Below are positions 1 through 9,343 of a stretch of 49,587 nt of DNA, piece by piece. Numbering within the stretch: the stretch's first letter is position 1; each line of letters opens with the position of its first letter. The stretch is from positions 1 to 49,587 of the forward strand of contig CALCBD010000030.1 in NCBI GenBank assembly GCA_937897985.1, given 5' to 3'. This stretch comes from an uncultured Paludibacter sp. (GTDB taxonomy: Bacteria > Bacteroidota > Bacteroidia > Bacteroidales > Paludibacteraceae). The position numbers were made by a program, and so were the translations under genes. The notes under the pieces were generated by a model, which saw nothing but the letters and a program-made list of their open reading frames with translations, had not been told where the DNA came from and ran no database searches.

Positions 1-129
1 AAGCGGGTGCAAAAGTACTCCTTTTTTATTTATGCTCCAAATGTTTTTTGCAAAATAATAAGCTGTAGATATTGGTCCGGTTGGTTAAAATGCTGACTTG
101 AAAAGACTTCTAAGCGAAAAAAAAATAAA

Positions 130-164
130 AAAAAGATGATTTTTTTTCAAAAAATCATCTTTTT
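130..164 (-). terminator. Hairpin terminator of the efflux operon
   Basis: Perfect 16-bp inverted repeat (130-145 and 149-164) with a 3-nt loop, 149 bp past the stop of the last operon gene. The A/T-rich arms give a U-rich tail on either strand, so it could also serve a gene left of the window. The rest of 1-312 shows no gene. Confidence 0.7.
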
Positions 165-312
165 GATTACAAATTAAAACCCTCTGTCAGCCTTGGTATA
201 TTTGAATAATACTAAAAATAAGAACGAATAACAGATAAAAAATGAAAAATCAGTTACGATTCGTAACATTTAATATGTTTAAAACTTATGAAAATGAGAT
301 GAATCCATTTTC

Positions 313-1425
313 TCAACTGTTCTTCCTGTAGCTCAATACAGCCCAACCGTTAAAAAACACTGCAAAACCCAATAGTACATACAGTTCATTGAGTACCTGT
401 CCGATTTCACTTCCTTTCAGATAAACTGAACGCATAACTAACATCAGATATTTCAACGGATTGAAGGTTGCTATCCATTTTGCCCATTCAGGCATGCTGT
501 TGATGGACGTATATAGTCCGCTCAGCATAATAAAAAGCATCATAAAGAAAAATATGATAAAAAAAGCCTGTTGCATTGATTGCGCATAATTTGAAATAAC
601 AAGGCCAAAACCGGAAATAGCCAGAATATAAACTGCTGCAAAAATATAAATGGTCCAGAAATGGCCAACGGGAATCAGTCCGTAATCGAGCCATGCAACC
701 AAAAATCCCACTGTGATTGCAATAAAACCTGCTATCCAGAAAGGAATAAGCTTCGCAATTACAAAGGTCAACCTTGGAACGGGAGTTACATTGATTTGTT
801 CCATAGTACCTGATTCTTTTTCCATAACTATTGAAGCTCCGGGCAAAAAACCTGATAAAAGGGTTAAAATCATTACCATCAATGCAGGTACCATATATAC
901 CTGATAGTTAAGATTTTTATTAAAGCGGTATTGCGGATTAATTTCGATAAGTGATGTCGTTATCTGTTTAGCCTCAGGAAACAAATCTGAAATGAATGTA
1001 TTATTAAATCCGAAAATAATATCAGACAAATAAGTTACCGACATCCCGGCTTTCATTCCATTGACTGCGTCGGCCGATATCATAATCTTTTGACTGACAT
1101 GATTCATGATATTTTTTTCGAAATTGCGGGGAATTTCGATAATTACATCAGCTTCTCCTTTTTCAACCGAATGTATGGCAGTATTGAAAGTTACTGAATA
1201 TTTCTCAAACCGGAAATAATTTGAGGAAACTACACTTTCGATAAATCTGCGTGACATTGCTGAGCGATCATTATCAATTATAGTAACATTCAGATTCTTA
1301 ATTTCGTAGTTGGCTGCCCACGGAAAAATGAGAAGTACCATCAGCGGAAACATGAAAATCATTACCGGAACGAACCGGTTCCGTAAGAGCTGTTTGAATT
1401 CTTTTTTTAAAAGGTATTTTAACAT
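313..1425 (-). CDS. ABC-2 type permease, YbhR-like
   Basis: A 370-aa inner-membrane permease of the ABC-2 family. The layout is typical: one N-terminal membrane segment (about residues 20-40), a large extracytoplasmic domain (about 45-175), then five clustered segments to the C-terminus, with the family's MEKESGTMEQ stretch near residue 201. It is the last gene of a minus-strand operon that also encodes a second permease, two ATPases, an HlyD-like adaptor and a TolC-like protein, matching the E. coli YbhGFSR drug and cation exporter. By analogy it forms half of the transmembrane channel. The transported substrate cannot be read from sequence. Confidence 0.88.
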   Translation of the reverse strand: MLKYLLKKEFKQLLRNRFVPVMIFMFPLMVLLIFPWAANYEIKNLNVTIIDNDRSAMSRRFIESVVSSNYFRFEKYSVTFNTAIHSVEKGEADVIIEIPRNFEKNIMNHVSQKIMISADAVNGMKAGMSVTYLSDIIFGFNNTFISDLFPEAKQITTSLIEINPQYRFNKNLNYQVYMVPALMVMILTLLSGFLPGASIVMEKESGTMEQINVTPVPRLTFVIAKLIPFWIAGFIAITVGFLVAWLDYGLIPVGHFWTIYIFAAVYILAISGFGLVISNYAQSMQQAFFIIFFFMMLFIMLSGLYTSINSMPEWAKWIATFNPLKYLMLVMRSVYLKGSEIGQVLNELYVLLGFAVFFNGWAVLSYRKNS

Positions 1426-1475
1426 CTTGACAACTTTTTACTTTGTTATTTTTGAAATCCGGGGGGCAATCCGGA

Positions 1476-2582
1476 TTATTCCAGTCTCACTTTGAATTTT
1501 TTCAGACTTATCGTTATAAAAAATATAGCCATTGCAGTGAGTACCAATGCTTCATGAAGCACATCTGAAAAACTCAATCCCTTGATCATTATATCTTTAA
1601 CAGCAATTATATACCAACGGGCCGGCACCAAATCAGACAAAATTTGTAATAAAACCGGCATATTTTCAATAGGATAAATCATACCCGAAAGTAATGTAGC
1701 CGGTAGCATCATGCCCATGCCTGATATTAAAAGTGCAATTAATTGAGAATTGGTAACCGTCGAAATGAACAAGCCCATCGACAAAGCAACAAAAATAAAC
1801 AGGACTGAAATCATGAGCAGACTAAAGAAACTACCCACAATAGGAACATGCAATACAAATACTGAAAGTAAAATAACCGTACCAAAGTTGACCAGAGATA
1901 ACAAGAGGTATGGTGTTATTTTTGACAAAATTATATAAATAGGATGCATTGGTGATACCAGCAATATTTCCATTGTTCCCATTTCCTTTTCACGAACAAT
2001 CGAAACTGAAGTCATCATAGCACAAATGAGCATCATAATCATACCTAATACACCGGGAACGAAATTGAATGCACTCTTCATTTGCGGATTATAAAGCATT
2101 TTTATTTCTGGAAGTATCATTCCGTTAGCATTATTTTGAAGTGAAAAATCCTTTTGGGAGCTGTTAATGATACTTGTTGCATAAAAAGTAAATGTTTTGG
2201 CTGTATTGGCATCCGAAGCATCAGCAATGAGTTGAATGTGAGCTTTACCGTTGCGTTTCAGATTTTCTGAAAAATTATTTTCAAAAATCATTGCCAGTTT
2301 TGCGTCTCCTCTTCTGAAGGCGTTTTCAATCTCATCGGCATTATGAACAAAACCTACAATATCAAAATAATCACTTGCATTTACCCGGTCGATAATATGG
2401 CGGATTTCATTATCTGCTTTGGGTACAAGGATTACCACATTCGTATTTTTCACCTCTGTTGACAAAGCAAATCCAAATAGTAGAATCTGAATGACCGGCA
2501 TCAGGAGCAAAATCATGATGGTGGGTTTATCGCGTAATATATGGTTGAATTCTTTACGAATAAATGAAAGAAGTTGTTTCAT
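1476..2582 (-). CDS. ABC-2 type permease, YbhS-like
   Basis: A 368-aa ABC-2 permease, paralogous to the gene after it in the operon. It has one N-terminal transmembrane segment, a periplasmic domain of about 140 residues and a five-helix C-terminal bundle, with MEMGTMEILLVSPMHP-like coupling sequence near residue 200 (KEMGTMEILL). It likely pairs with the other permease as a heterodimer served by the two upstream ATPases. The 118-bp gap separating it from the upstream ATPase holds a short AT repeat, so the permeases may also be transcribed separately. The family call is firm and the substrate is unknown. Confidence 0.88.
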   Translation of the reverse strand: MKQLLSFIRKEFNHILRDKPTIMILLLMPVIQILLFGFALSTEVKNTNVVILVPKADNEIRHIIDRVNASDYFDIVGFVHNADEIENAFRRGDAKLAMIFENNFSENLKRNGKAHIQLIADASDANTAKTFTFYATSIINSSQKDFSLQNNANGMILPEIKMLYNPQMKSAFNFVPGVLGMIMMLICAMMTSVSIVREKEMGTMEILLVSPMHPIYIILSKITPYLLLSLVNFGTVILLSVFVLHVPIVGSFFSLLMISVLFIFVALSMGLFISTVTNSQLIALLISGMGMMLPATLLSGMIYPIENMPVLLQILSDLVPARWYIIAVKDIMIKGLSFSDVLHEALVLTAMAIFFITISLKKFKVRLE

Positions 2583-2656
2583 AAGAATTTATATTTTTGC
2601 TTGAATAAGTTTACCTGCTGATTTACTATCACTTAACAACTAAATGTGAATTAATA

Positions 2657-2695
2657 ATTACGAATTACTAATTATGAATTATGAATTATGAATTA
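2657..2695. repeat. Short tandem AT repeat (about 5.5 copies of a 7-bp unit)
   Basis: Three exact ATTATGA units (2671-2691) are preceded by two degenerate ones and followed by a partial unit. It lies in the 118-bp gap between an ATPase and a permease gene. Simple AT repeats of this kind are common between genes in Bacteroidota; no function is assigned. Confidence 0.6.
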
Positions 2696-2700
2696 ACATT

Positions 2701-3465
2701 TTATCCATCCAGACGTGTAGCTTTTCTTGCCAGTTGAAGAAAGACTTCGTCCATAGAATCAGCATTAAATCTGACTTTTAAATCGCCGGGCTTATCGAGT
2801 GCCTCAATTTTTCCATCAACAAGGATACAAACCCTGTCGCAATACTCAGCCTCGTCCATGTAATGAGTAGTTACAAAAACCGTTATTCCATCCACAGCTG
2901 CTTCATAAATCATTTCCCAGAAATTACGTCTGGTTATCGGGTCGACACCACCGGTGGGCTCGTCCAGGAATACCACTTGTGGATGATGAATTACAGAAAC
3001 TGCAAATGCAAGTTTCTGTTTGAAACCAAGGGGCAACGATTTTACAAGTTTATTCCGTTCATCTTCAAAATTAAGACGTTGCATCAACTCATCCGTTTTG
3101 ATTTTGATCTGACTGGCATTTAATCCGTAAATTCCTCCGAAAAGTTCAATATTCTCCCATACTTTTAAATCATCATATAGCGAAAACCGCTGGCTCATGT
3201 ATCCAATATTGCGTTTGACCTGTTCGGGTTGGTGAGTAATATCAAATCCGGCTACCTGCCCGACACCGGAAGTCGGAATCAACAAACCGGATAACATTCT
3301 CATGGCAGTGGTTTTTCCGGCTCCGTTAGCACCCAGAAAACCAAATATTTCACCTTTTCTCACTTCAAAACAAATATCATCAACAGCCGTAAACTGACCA
3401 AACTTTTTGGTGAGATGATCAGCTTTTATTACAATTTCGGAGATTGGATTAACAATTTTGTTCAT
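2701..3465 (-). CDS. ABC transporter ATP-binding protein (second ATPase of exporter)
   Basis: A 254-aa ABC ATPase. Walker A is GANGAGKTT at residues 45-53 and Walker B is VVFLDEPTGGVD. The signature motif is degenerate (LPLGFKQK in place of LSGG.Q), as in the C-terminal half of E. coli YbhF. In E. coli YbhF the two nucleotide-binding domains are fused; here they are two adjacent genes 12 bp apart. It powers the two downstream ABC-2 permeases. A degenerate signature suggests that only one of the two composite ATP sites is fully active, which is an inference. Confidence 0.9.
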   Translation of the reverse strand: MNKIVNPISEIVIKADHLTKKFGQFTAVDDICFEVRKGEIFGFLGANGAGKTTAMRMLSGLLIPTSGVGQVAGFDITHQPEQVKRNIGYMSQRFSLYDDLKVWENIELFGGIYGLNASQIKIKTDELMQRLNFEDERNKLVKSLPLGFKQKLAFAVSVIHHPQVVFLDEPTGGVDPITRRNFWEMIYEAAVDGITVFVTTHYMDEAEYCDRVCILVDGKIEALDKPGDLKVRFNADSMDEVFLQLARKATRLDG

Positions 3466-3477
3466 ATTTCCAATACA

Positions 3478-4458
3478 TTAAAGATCGGTTTTTTTACTTA
3501 ATTCCATAAAACAGTCTTCAATTCCGGGATTAATCTTACGGATTTCGACCTTATTATGACCACCTGCGAGCAAAAGACTTTCAAATTCACTTTTTGAAAA
3601 ATCCTTCTTATGTTTTACAGTAAAATGAATCGAGTCGCCAAATGCAAAGCTCGAGTCAATTGAATCAAAAGTTCTCAGGTCTGTTAATAAATGGTGCATC
3701 TGATTGCTTTTTACCGACCAGAGATCACGATTAAATTGTTTTACGATATTTTCGGGAGTATCAATATTCAGAAAATTACCGTTCTGTATCAATGCAATAC
3801 GGTCACACAATGCAGCTTCATCCATGTAAGGAGTCGAGACCAGAATTGTAATTCCCTGTGTTTTCAATTTTTGGAGCATTCCCCAGAATTCTTTGCGCGA
3901 CACGGGGTCAACACCGGTGGTTGGTTCGTCGAGAAATAAAATTTCGGGTTTGTGAATCAGAGCACAACACAGGGCCAGTTTTTGTTTCATACCTCCCGAG
4001 AGTTTTCCTGCTCTTCTGTTTTTAAATGGCTCTATTTGAACATATATGTCTTTTATCAGATCATAGTTTTCTTTTATAGTGGTATTAAAAACAGTTGCAA
4101 AAAATTCGAGGTTTTCAAGTACAGTCAGATCCTGATAGAGTGAAAATCTGCCGGGCATATATCCCACCTTTTTTCTTATTTCTTTATAATCATTTACGAC
4201 GTCGAGTCCACCGAGGGTTGCAATGCCTTTATCAGGCAGAATCAGTGTGGTCAGTATCCTGAAAATTGTGGTTTTTCCGGCTCCATCAGGGCCTATAAGT
4301 CCGAACAATTCAGCTTCGGATACATTAAATGAAATTCCTGTATCTTCTGATAAAACGCTTTCGTTCTTTTTGATACCCGGTTTTCCGATACCTGCAAATT
4401 TGCCTGAATCATTCGGATAATAATTTTTATATAAATTTTTTACATCAATCATTGACAA
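3478..4458 (-). CDS. ABC transporter ATP-binding protein (first ATPase of exporter)
   Basis: A 326-aa ABC ATPase with Walker A GPDGAGKTT, an intact signature LSGGMKQK and Walker B LFLDEPTTGVD. It has an insertion of about 25 residues between the first strand and the Walker A region, and a C-terminal extension of about 90 residues after the ATPase core, like the N-terminal half of YbhF. It forms a pair with the next gene (12-bp gap), probably as a heterodimer. The canonical signature here complements the degenerate one in its partner. Confidence 0.9.
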   Translation of the reverse strand: MSMIDVKNLYKNYYPNDSGKFAGIGKPGIKKNESVLSEDTGISFNVSEAELFGLIGPDGAGKTTIFRILTTLILPDKGIATLGGLDVVNDYKEIRKKVGYMPGRFSLYQDLTVLENLEFFATVFNTTIKENYDLIKDIYVQIEPFKNRRAGKLSGGMKQKLALCCALIHKPEILFLDEPTTGVDPVSRKEFWGMLQKLKTQGITILVSTPYMDEAALCDRIALIQNGNFLNIDTPENIVKQFNRDLWSVKSNQMHHLLTDLRTFDSIDSSFAFGDSIHFTVKHKKDFSKSEFESLLLAGGHNKVEIRKINPGIEDCFMELSKKTDL

Positions 4459-4515
4459 CTATAAATTTATTGAAAAGTTATACCAGAAGTCCGTAAATAC
4501 ATGAAATTCAAATGT

Positions 4516-5433
4516 TTACAACTTAACATTACCATACATCCCTATCTTCAGAAAACCATCATTTTTGACATTGATTTTAATGGCATACACCAGATTGGCA
4601 CGTTCATCACGGGTTTCAATGGTTTTTGGAGTAAATTCCGACTGGCTTGATACCCAGGCAATTTTCCCTTTATATTCACGCATTTGTTTCAAACCGAAGT
4701 CGGCACTGACTGTAACATCCTGTCCGATTTTGACCTGACTAAGCTGGTCAGCTGTAATATAAGCTCTCAGAATTAAATTTTCGGTATCCGCAATTTTGAA
4801 TAATGCTTTACCCGGAACAGCCAGTTCGGAGGGTTCGACATATTTTAACAGCACAGTGCCGTCGATAGGGCTTACAATTTTACATTTATTAAGCTGATCC
4901 TGAACCTGTTCGATTTGCAACTGTATACTTCTGATATCGTCAGTAATTCCCTGATTGTTATTCACTAAAGTTGTTTTGAGAGCATCAAGTTGCTTTTCGA
5001 GTACCAATACCTGAGCGTTGATATCATCTGATTGTTTTTGATTGGTGGCATTGGCTTTCAGCAATTTCTGAATTCTTATTTGCTCTGTTTTGGCTGTATT
5101 TATTTGTTCTTCGAGGGCTGCAATTTGTTTTTTTACATCCGGACGACGTGCCTGAACTGACTGTAAAGTTGCCTTTAATTGCTGTTTCTTCAAAAATAGC
5201 TGAACACTATCGATACACCCGACTGCCTGATTTGTTTTCAATACATCCCCTTCCCTGACAGGAAAACAAATGAGTTTACCGGCAACCTCTGCCGAAACAG
5301 TAATTTCGGTTGCTTCAAAACTTCCTGATGCATCATATTGATTTTCACTCTTTTTACACGAAGTAATATTGAACAAAATAAGAATTGCTAATCCTGCTTT
5401 AAAGCCAAAATGTTTTTTAATTAAGCTTTTCAT
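4516..5433 (-). CDS. HlyD-family periplasmic adaptor, lipoprotein (YbhG-like)
   Basis: A 305-aa membrane-fusion protein. A hydrophobic N-terminus ends in a lipobox-like NITSC (Cys at 26), so it is probably lipid-anchored. It has a split biotinyl/lipoyl-like domain (about 40-75 and 190-220), a long coiled-coil hairpin rich in Gln and Lys (about 75-185), and a beta-barrel domain toward the C-terminus. It bridges the inner-membrane ABC complex to the TolC-like protein encoded 13 bp upstream. The family is certain; cargo is not determined. Confidence 0.9.
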   Translation of the reverse strand: MKSLIKKHFGFKAGLAILILFNITSCKKSENQYDASGSFEATEITVSAEVAGKLICFPVREGDVLKTNQAVGCIDSVQLFLKKQQLKATLQSVQARRPDVKKQIAALEEQINTAKTEQIRIQKLLKANATNQKQSDDINAQVLVLEKQLDALKTTLVNNNQGITDDIRSIQLQIEQVQDQLNKCKIVSPIDGTVLLKYVEPSELAVPGKALFKIADTENLILRAYITADQLSQVKIGQDVTVSADFGLKQMREYKGKIAWVSSQSEFTPKTIETRDERANLVYAIKINVKNDGFLKIGMYGNVKL

Positions 5434-5446
5434 ATTGCGTTGGTAT

Positions 5447-6721
5447 TTAATTGTTTACTGAATTTTTTAATTGATAGATATTGTTAAGGAGTTGAATTTC
5501 GTGTATAGCTTTTTGTTGTTTTGCCTGATTTTCGGCGTTTAAATCCCGAATCAGATCGTTTACATTGGCAGTGCCGTTTTCGAGTTTTGCTGTGGTCGAT
5601 TTTTTTATGTTCTGACGCAATTCAATTATTTTTTCATCGTTTTCGATATTTGAAATCAACATTTCAATACTATTTTGTTGTTGCTTTGTTAACAAATTAT
5701 TGTTAAACAGAAATGTTTCTTTTTGAATTTCAACTGATTTTTTACTTAAATCTAACTTTTTCAGGTTATTACCCTGAGTGTATAATCCACTGATATTCCA
5801 TGAAAAACGTATTCCTCCGATATAAAAAGGTGAAAATCCGGCGAGAAACATATTTAATCCCGGCTGTCCGTATCCGCCCTGAAAGTATGCACCGATTTTT
5901 GGTAAATTACCCGCAACAAGCACTTTCTTTTGCATTTCAATCGTTTGGCTTTGCTTTTCAAATAATTTCAGTTCAGGTCGATGATTAGAGCTGTCTCTCA
6001 GAACCGACAAATCAATTTCAGGTTTGATAATGTCATTTTTTTCAGAAATATTCAAGCCGGTCAAAGCTGATAACATCAGGTAATAGGTTTTGGTGATGCT
6101 TTTTAAATCGGCTTTATGCTGTTCGGCATTTATCATTTCAACTTTTAAAGCATCTAAATCAGCCTGACTGGCTATACCATTGATCATCAGAGCCTTCAAC
6201 CTGTTGTGGTTCGTTTGCAAATCCATTGTTAAAATATCAGTTTGTATTTGTTGCTCTTTCAAAAGTAAAATACCGAAATACAACTGATTGACCCGTTCGT
6301 TGAGTGTATACAAATCAACTTCTAATTTTTGTTTTTCTGTTTCGGCGCCTATTTTGGTCAGACCTTTTTGAGTTTTGGTCAGACCACCATCCCAAATCAA
6401 TTGTGTAGCTTCCAATGCAGCCTGATATTGATCTTTATTCATTACCGGAATTTCAATACCGAATTTCTGTCCGAGTGCAACCGGAATCTGAGTTACATCC
6501 GACTGATACGAAGCTTTTGCCGATAATGTCAACTGGGGCAAATAATTTTTGCCTGCATTACTGATATTAAAGTCTGCAGTTTTCTCAATCAGTTGGTATT
6601 GATTTATCAAAGGATAATTTGCTTTTGCCTTTTCCTGACAGGTTTCTAATGTAAGTTGTTGAGCAAATAAACCAACCTGACTTATAAATGCTAAAATTGC
6701 AATTAAAATTTTTCGTTTCAT
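5447..6721 (-). CDS. TolC-family outer-membrane efflux protein
   Basis: A 424-aa outer-membrane factor with a signal peptide (about residues 1-20, ending GLFAQQ). Two repeated halves carry the long alpha-helical stretches typical of TolC, rich in Gln, Asn and Lys. Length fits the family. It lies directly upstream of the HlyD-like adaptor gene and would supply the exit duct of the tripartite pump. A 97-bp gap separates it from the tetR-like gene, so the two are probably co-transcribed from the promoter near 7481. Confidence 0.92.
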   Translation of the reverse strand: MKRKILIAILAFISQVGLFAQQLTLETCQEKAKANYPLINQYQLIEKTADFNISNAGKNYLPQLTLSAKASYQSDVTQIPVALGQKFGIEIPVMNKDQYQAALEATQLIWDGGLTKTQKGLTKIGAETEKQKLEVDLYTLNERVNQLYFGILLLKEQQIQTDILTMDLQTNHNRLKALMINGIASQADLDALKVEMINAEQHKADLKSITKTYYLMLSALTGLNISEKNDIIKPEIDLSVLRDSSNHRPELKLFEKQSQTIEMQKKVLVAGNLPKIGAYFQGGYGQPGLNMFLAGFSPFYIGGIRFSWNISGLYTQGNNLKKLDLSKKSVEIQKETFLFNNNLLTKQQQNSIEMLISNIENDEKIIELRQNIKKSTTAKLENGTANVNDLIRDLNAENQAKQQKAIHEIQLLNNIYQLKNSVNN

Positions 6722-6818
6722 TTGTAAATAATTGTTATTGTGGTCATATTTTTAAAAAAGCTTCAGGTTTTTCCCGATAAACAGCTTTAGCCTTATCAAA
6801 ACACTAAGTTTGGAAATC

Positions 6819-7442
6819 CTAAGGTCGCAAACTTTTTAAAATGAAATCGACATTTTCGGATTTTCGCCTCGAAATTAATTCATCTTTCTGATATTCACTC
6901 AATTGTAATAAATTTTCAGCAATTGGCATCATCAGAAATAATGCAATATTGAGTGAAATAATGCTTATCAGCAAATCTTTCAAACCGATTTTTCTGATTC
7001 TCCCCTGAATAATTTCATTTTCGAGGTCTCTACTTAACATAACGAATAATTGTTCAGGTAACATTCTTAGCTTTTCGCGCAAAATATTGATTTGTTCGGG
7101 CCGTCGTGATAATTCAGTGAGAATTAAAGTTGGAATTTTCGGGTTTTTTGTCAGAACATCATAGTGCGATTCAATGATAAATTTCAGTTTATCAAAAAAA
7201 TTCAGATTTTGTAAATGCTGAAAGTCGAAAATTTCCTGAAAAAAAGTTCTGAATTTTTGCTCAAAAATTACATTGAACAGATTTTCTTTGGTTCTGTAAT
7301 AATAATGTACCAATGCCTGATTGCAACCAACTGTTCTGGCAATTTCGGTTGTCGAAGTCATCGCATAACCTTTTTCCAGAAAAATTTTTTCAGCCGTTTC
7401 CAGAATCTGTTTTTCAAGTGGTTGTTCATTGTTAATTTCCAT
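6819..7442 (-). CDS. TetR-family repressor of the efflux operon
   Basis: A 207-aa TetR regulator. The N-terminal helix-turn-helix is at about residues 15-60 (TTEIARTVGCNQALVHYYY), and a variable helical ligand-binding domain fills the rest. It is the first gene of the operon, as CecR is for ybhGFSR in E. coli. The promoter just upstream contains a 32-bp near-perfect palindrome in its spacer, a good candidate operator for autoregulation. The inducing ligand is unknown. Confidence 0.9.
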   Translation of the reverse strand: MEINNEQPLEKQILETAEKIFLEKGYAMTSTTEIARTVGCNQALVHYYYRTKENLFNVIFEQKFRTFFQEIFDFQHLQNLNFFDKLKFIIESHYDVLTKNPKIPTLILTELSRRPEQINILREKLRMLPEQLFVMLSRDLENEIIQGRIRKIGLKDLLISIISLNIALFLMMPIAENLLQLSEYQKDELISRRKSENVDFILKSLRP

Positions 7443-7480
7443 ATTTAATTTTAATATTTAATAGCTCTATTAATTTCAGA

Positions 7481-7520
7481 CAAATGAAGTCTATTTTATT
7501 GTTTCCACAATAAAACAGAC
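7481..7520 (-). promoter_or_regulatory. TetR operator and promoter of the efflux operon
   Basis: Palindrome with 14-nt arms at 7489-7502 and 7507-7520, one mismatch, 4-bp centre. On the minus strand a TTG (7510-7508) and a near-consensus -7 box TTCATTTG (7488-7481) flank it with a 19-bp spacer, so the palindrome fills the spacer. A bound TetR dimer would block RNA polymerase. This is inferred from spacing and symmetry only. Confidence 0.6.
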
Positions 7521-7604
7521 ATAATTTTTAACAAACTTTAATAACAGGACTTTAAACAGAAGGTAAAAAGTGAGTACATTTTCAGATGTAACTCAATAGG
7601 AAAA

Positions 7605-9101
7605 TTATTCAGGTTTTTTCAGTAATTTAAATACCTTACCTAAATTTGAGATAATATCGCTTGCCATCATTGATTCTTCCGATTCTGTTTCCAAAGCTGA
7701 ATCCCCTGCTTTTCCATGAACAAAGACCCCGAGTTTTGCAGCTTCGGCCGGTGAATATCCCTGAGCCATTAAACCTGCCAGAATTCCGGTTAATACATCA
7801 CCCGATCCTGCGGTAGCCATGCCCGGATTTCCGGTGCTGTTGAAATATAACCCGGCATCGGGAGTAATGATTGCCGTATATGCACCTTTCAGAACAATAT
7901 AAATGTCACGTTGTACAGCTATTTGTTGCGCTTTCATAAGGCGTTCGTATGTTGAAGCTGTAGTTCCGAAAAGCCGTTCAAACTCTTTTGGATGAGGAGT
8001 AATTATGCTTTTTGGTGGCAAAAACTCAATCAGATGATGTGTAGCGATGATATTCAGTGCATCTGCATCTACCACACAAGGTTTATGAATATTTTTAAGA
8101 ATATTTTTTAGCATTCCTACAGTTTCTTCACTCATTCCAATGCCGGGGCCTATTGCCACAACATCAAAATTTTCGGTTGAATTCAGTTCTGAAGCATTAT
8201 CTGCATGAAAAATAACTTCCGGGATTGCAGTCTGAACAATAGTTCGATTCTCTTCGGGTCCTGAAACAGTAACCAATCCGGCACCCGTACGCATTGCTGC
8301 TTTTGCTGCCAGTACCGAAGCACCTGCCATTCCTTTGTTCCCGGCAATAATTAAAGCATGTCCGAAATTCCCTTTATGCGAAAATCTTGAACGTCGTTTT
8401 ACCAACTTTTCAACATCACATTGCTCAAGATAATAATATCTGGTTTCAAACTTTTGAATTGCTTCTTTCAGAATACCAATATCATCAATTTCCCATTTAC
8501 CGATAAACTCCTCATTCTCAGGATAAAAAAATGAAAGTTTCGGAAACTGAAGACTAATTGTAAGAAATGCCTTTACAGTCGGACCATTTTTCAGGTGATC
8601 TTCCTCGCCAAGTAAACCGGAAGGAATGTCGATAGAAAAAATTTTACATGCCGAAAAATTCATCCAATTCACTGTTTCAGCATAAATACCTGTGAGAGGC
8701 CTGCTCAAACCCGACCCGAAAAGACCATCGACGATAATAGTGTCGCGGGTAATTTCCGGAGCTTCAAATTTATGCTGTATCTCAGTATACGAGTCGGGAA
8801 AAATGTCGAGTAACCGTTTTTTGTTTTCTTTACAGTCGGTCGTAAGTGAACCGGTATGCACCTGATATACATTAACCATAAATCCGGACGACAATAACAT
8901 GGAAGCCAGTGCAATCGCATCTCCGCCATTATTACCCGGACCTGCAATAACACATACCGGCTGTTTATACGTAAAATTAGCTATAAACCTCCAATACAAT
9001 ACATTAGCTGCACGATCCATCAGATCAATTGAGGCTATCGGCTCATTTTCGATGGTATATCGATCGAGCTCACGAATTTGTGCTGTAGTAAATAGTTTCA
9101 T
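7605..9101 (-). CDS. nnr: Bifunctional NAD(P)H-hydrate epimerase / ADP-dependent dehydratase
   Basis: A 498-aa fusion enzyme that repairs damaged NAD(P)H. The N-terminal YjeF_N epimerase domain (about 1-215, with GPGNNGGDA near residue 54) interconverts R- and S-NAD(P)HX. The C-terminal ribokinase-like domain (about 230-498) dehydrates S-NAD(P)HX using ADP, shown by GPGIGMS and by the signature NPGMATAGSGDVLTGILAG. Length matches bacterial YjeF/Nnr fusions. The gene stands alone, divergent from adenine deaminase. Confidence 0.95.
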   Translation of the reverse strand: MKLFTTAQIRELDRYTIENEPIASIDLMDRAANVLYWRFIANFTYKQPVCVIAGPGNNGGDAIALASMLLSSGFMVNVYQVHTGSLTTDCKENKKRLLDIFPDSYTEIQHKFEAPEITRDTIIVDGLFGSGLSRPLTGIYAETVNWMNFSACKIFSIDIPSGLLGEEDHLKNGPTVKAFLTISLQFPKLSFFYPENEEFIGKWEIDDIGILKEAIQKFETRYYYLEQCDVEKLVKRRSRFSHKGNFGHALIIAGNKGMAGASVLAAKAAMRTGAGLVTVSGPEENRTIVQTAIPEVIFHADNASELNSTENFDVVAIGPGIGMSEETVGMLKNILKNIHKPCVVDADALNIIATHHLIEFLPPKSIITPHPKEFERLFGTTASTYERLMKAQQIAVQRDIYIVLKGAYTAIITPDAGLYFNSTGNPGMATAGSGDVLTGILAGLMAQGYSPAEAAKLGVFVHGKAGDSALETESEESMMASDIISNLGKVFKLLKKPE

Positions 9102-9343
9102 TGTTTATAATTTAAAAGGTTGGTGCGACAAATGTATGAAATTATTCAAATATCAAAACAGACTTATCAATATTTTTGTATTATTTCATGTATTCTTTCT
9201 GTTGTGTTAATAAAAGTAAGGATATACAGGATACAATCGGGAAACTTAGCATTTTAAATTTCAAAAAATGTGATTATCCCGATAAAAAACCATATTTTTG
9301 TTTTTTGAATATTTATAAAAATTTTAAACAAAAAATATTTGAT

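Noticed and set aside
9176..9343. Longer N-terminus for adenine deaminase
   Set aside because: The extra 56 residues are AT-rich and unlike the family, and the stretch contains promoter-like boxes; ATG 9344 gives the normal start.
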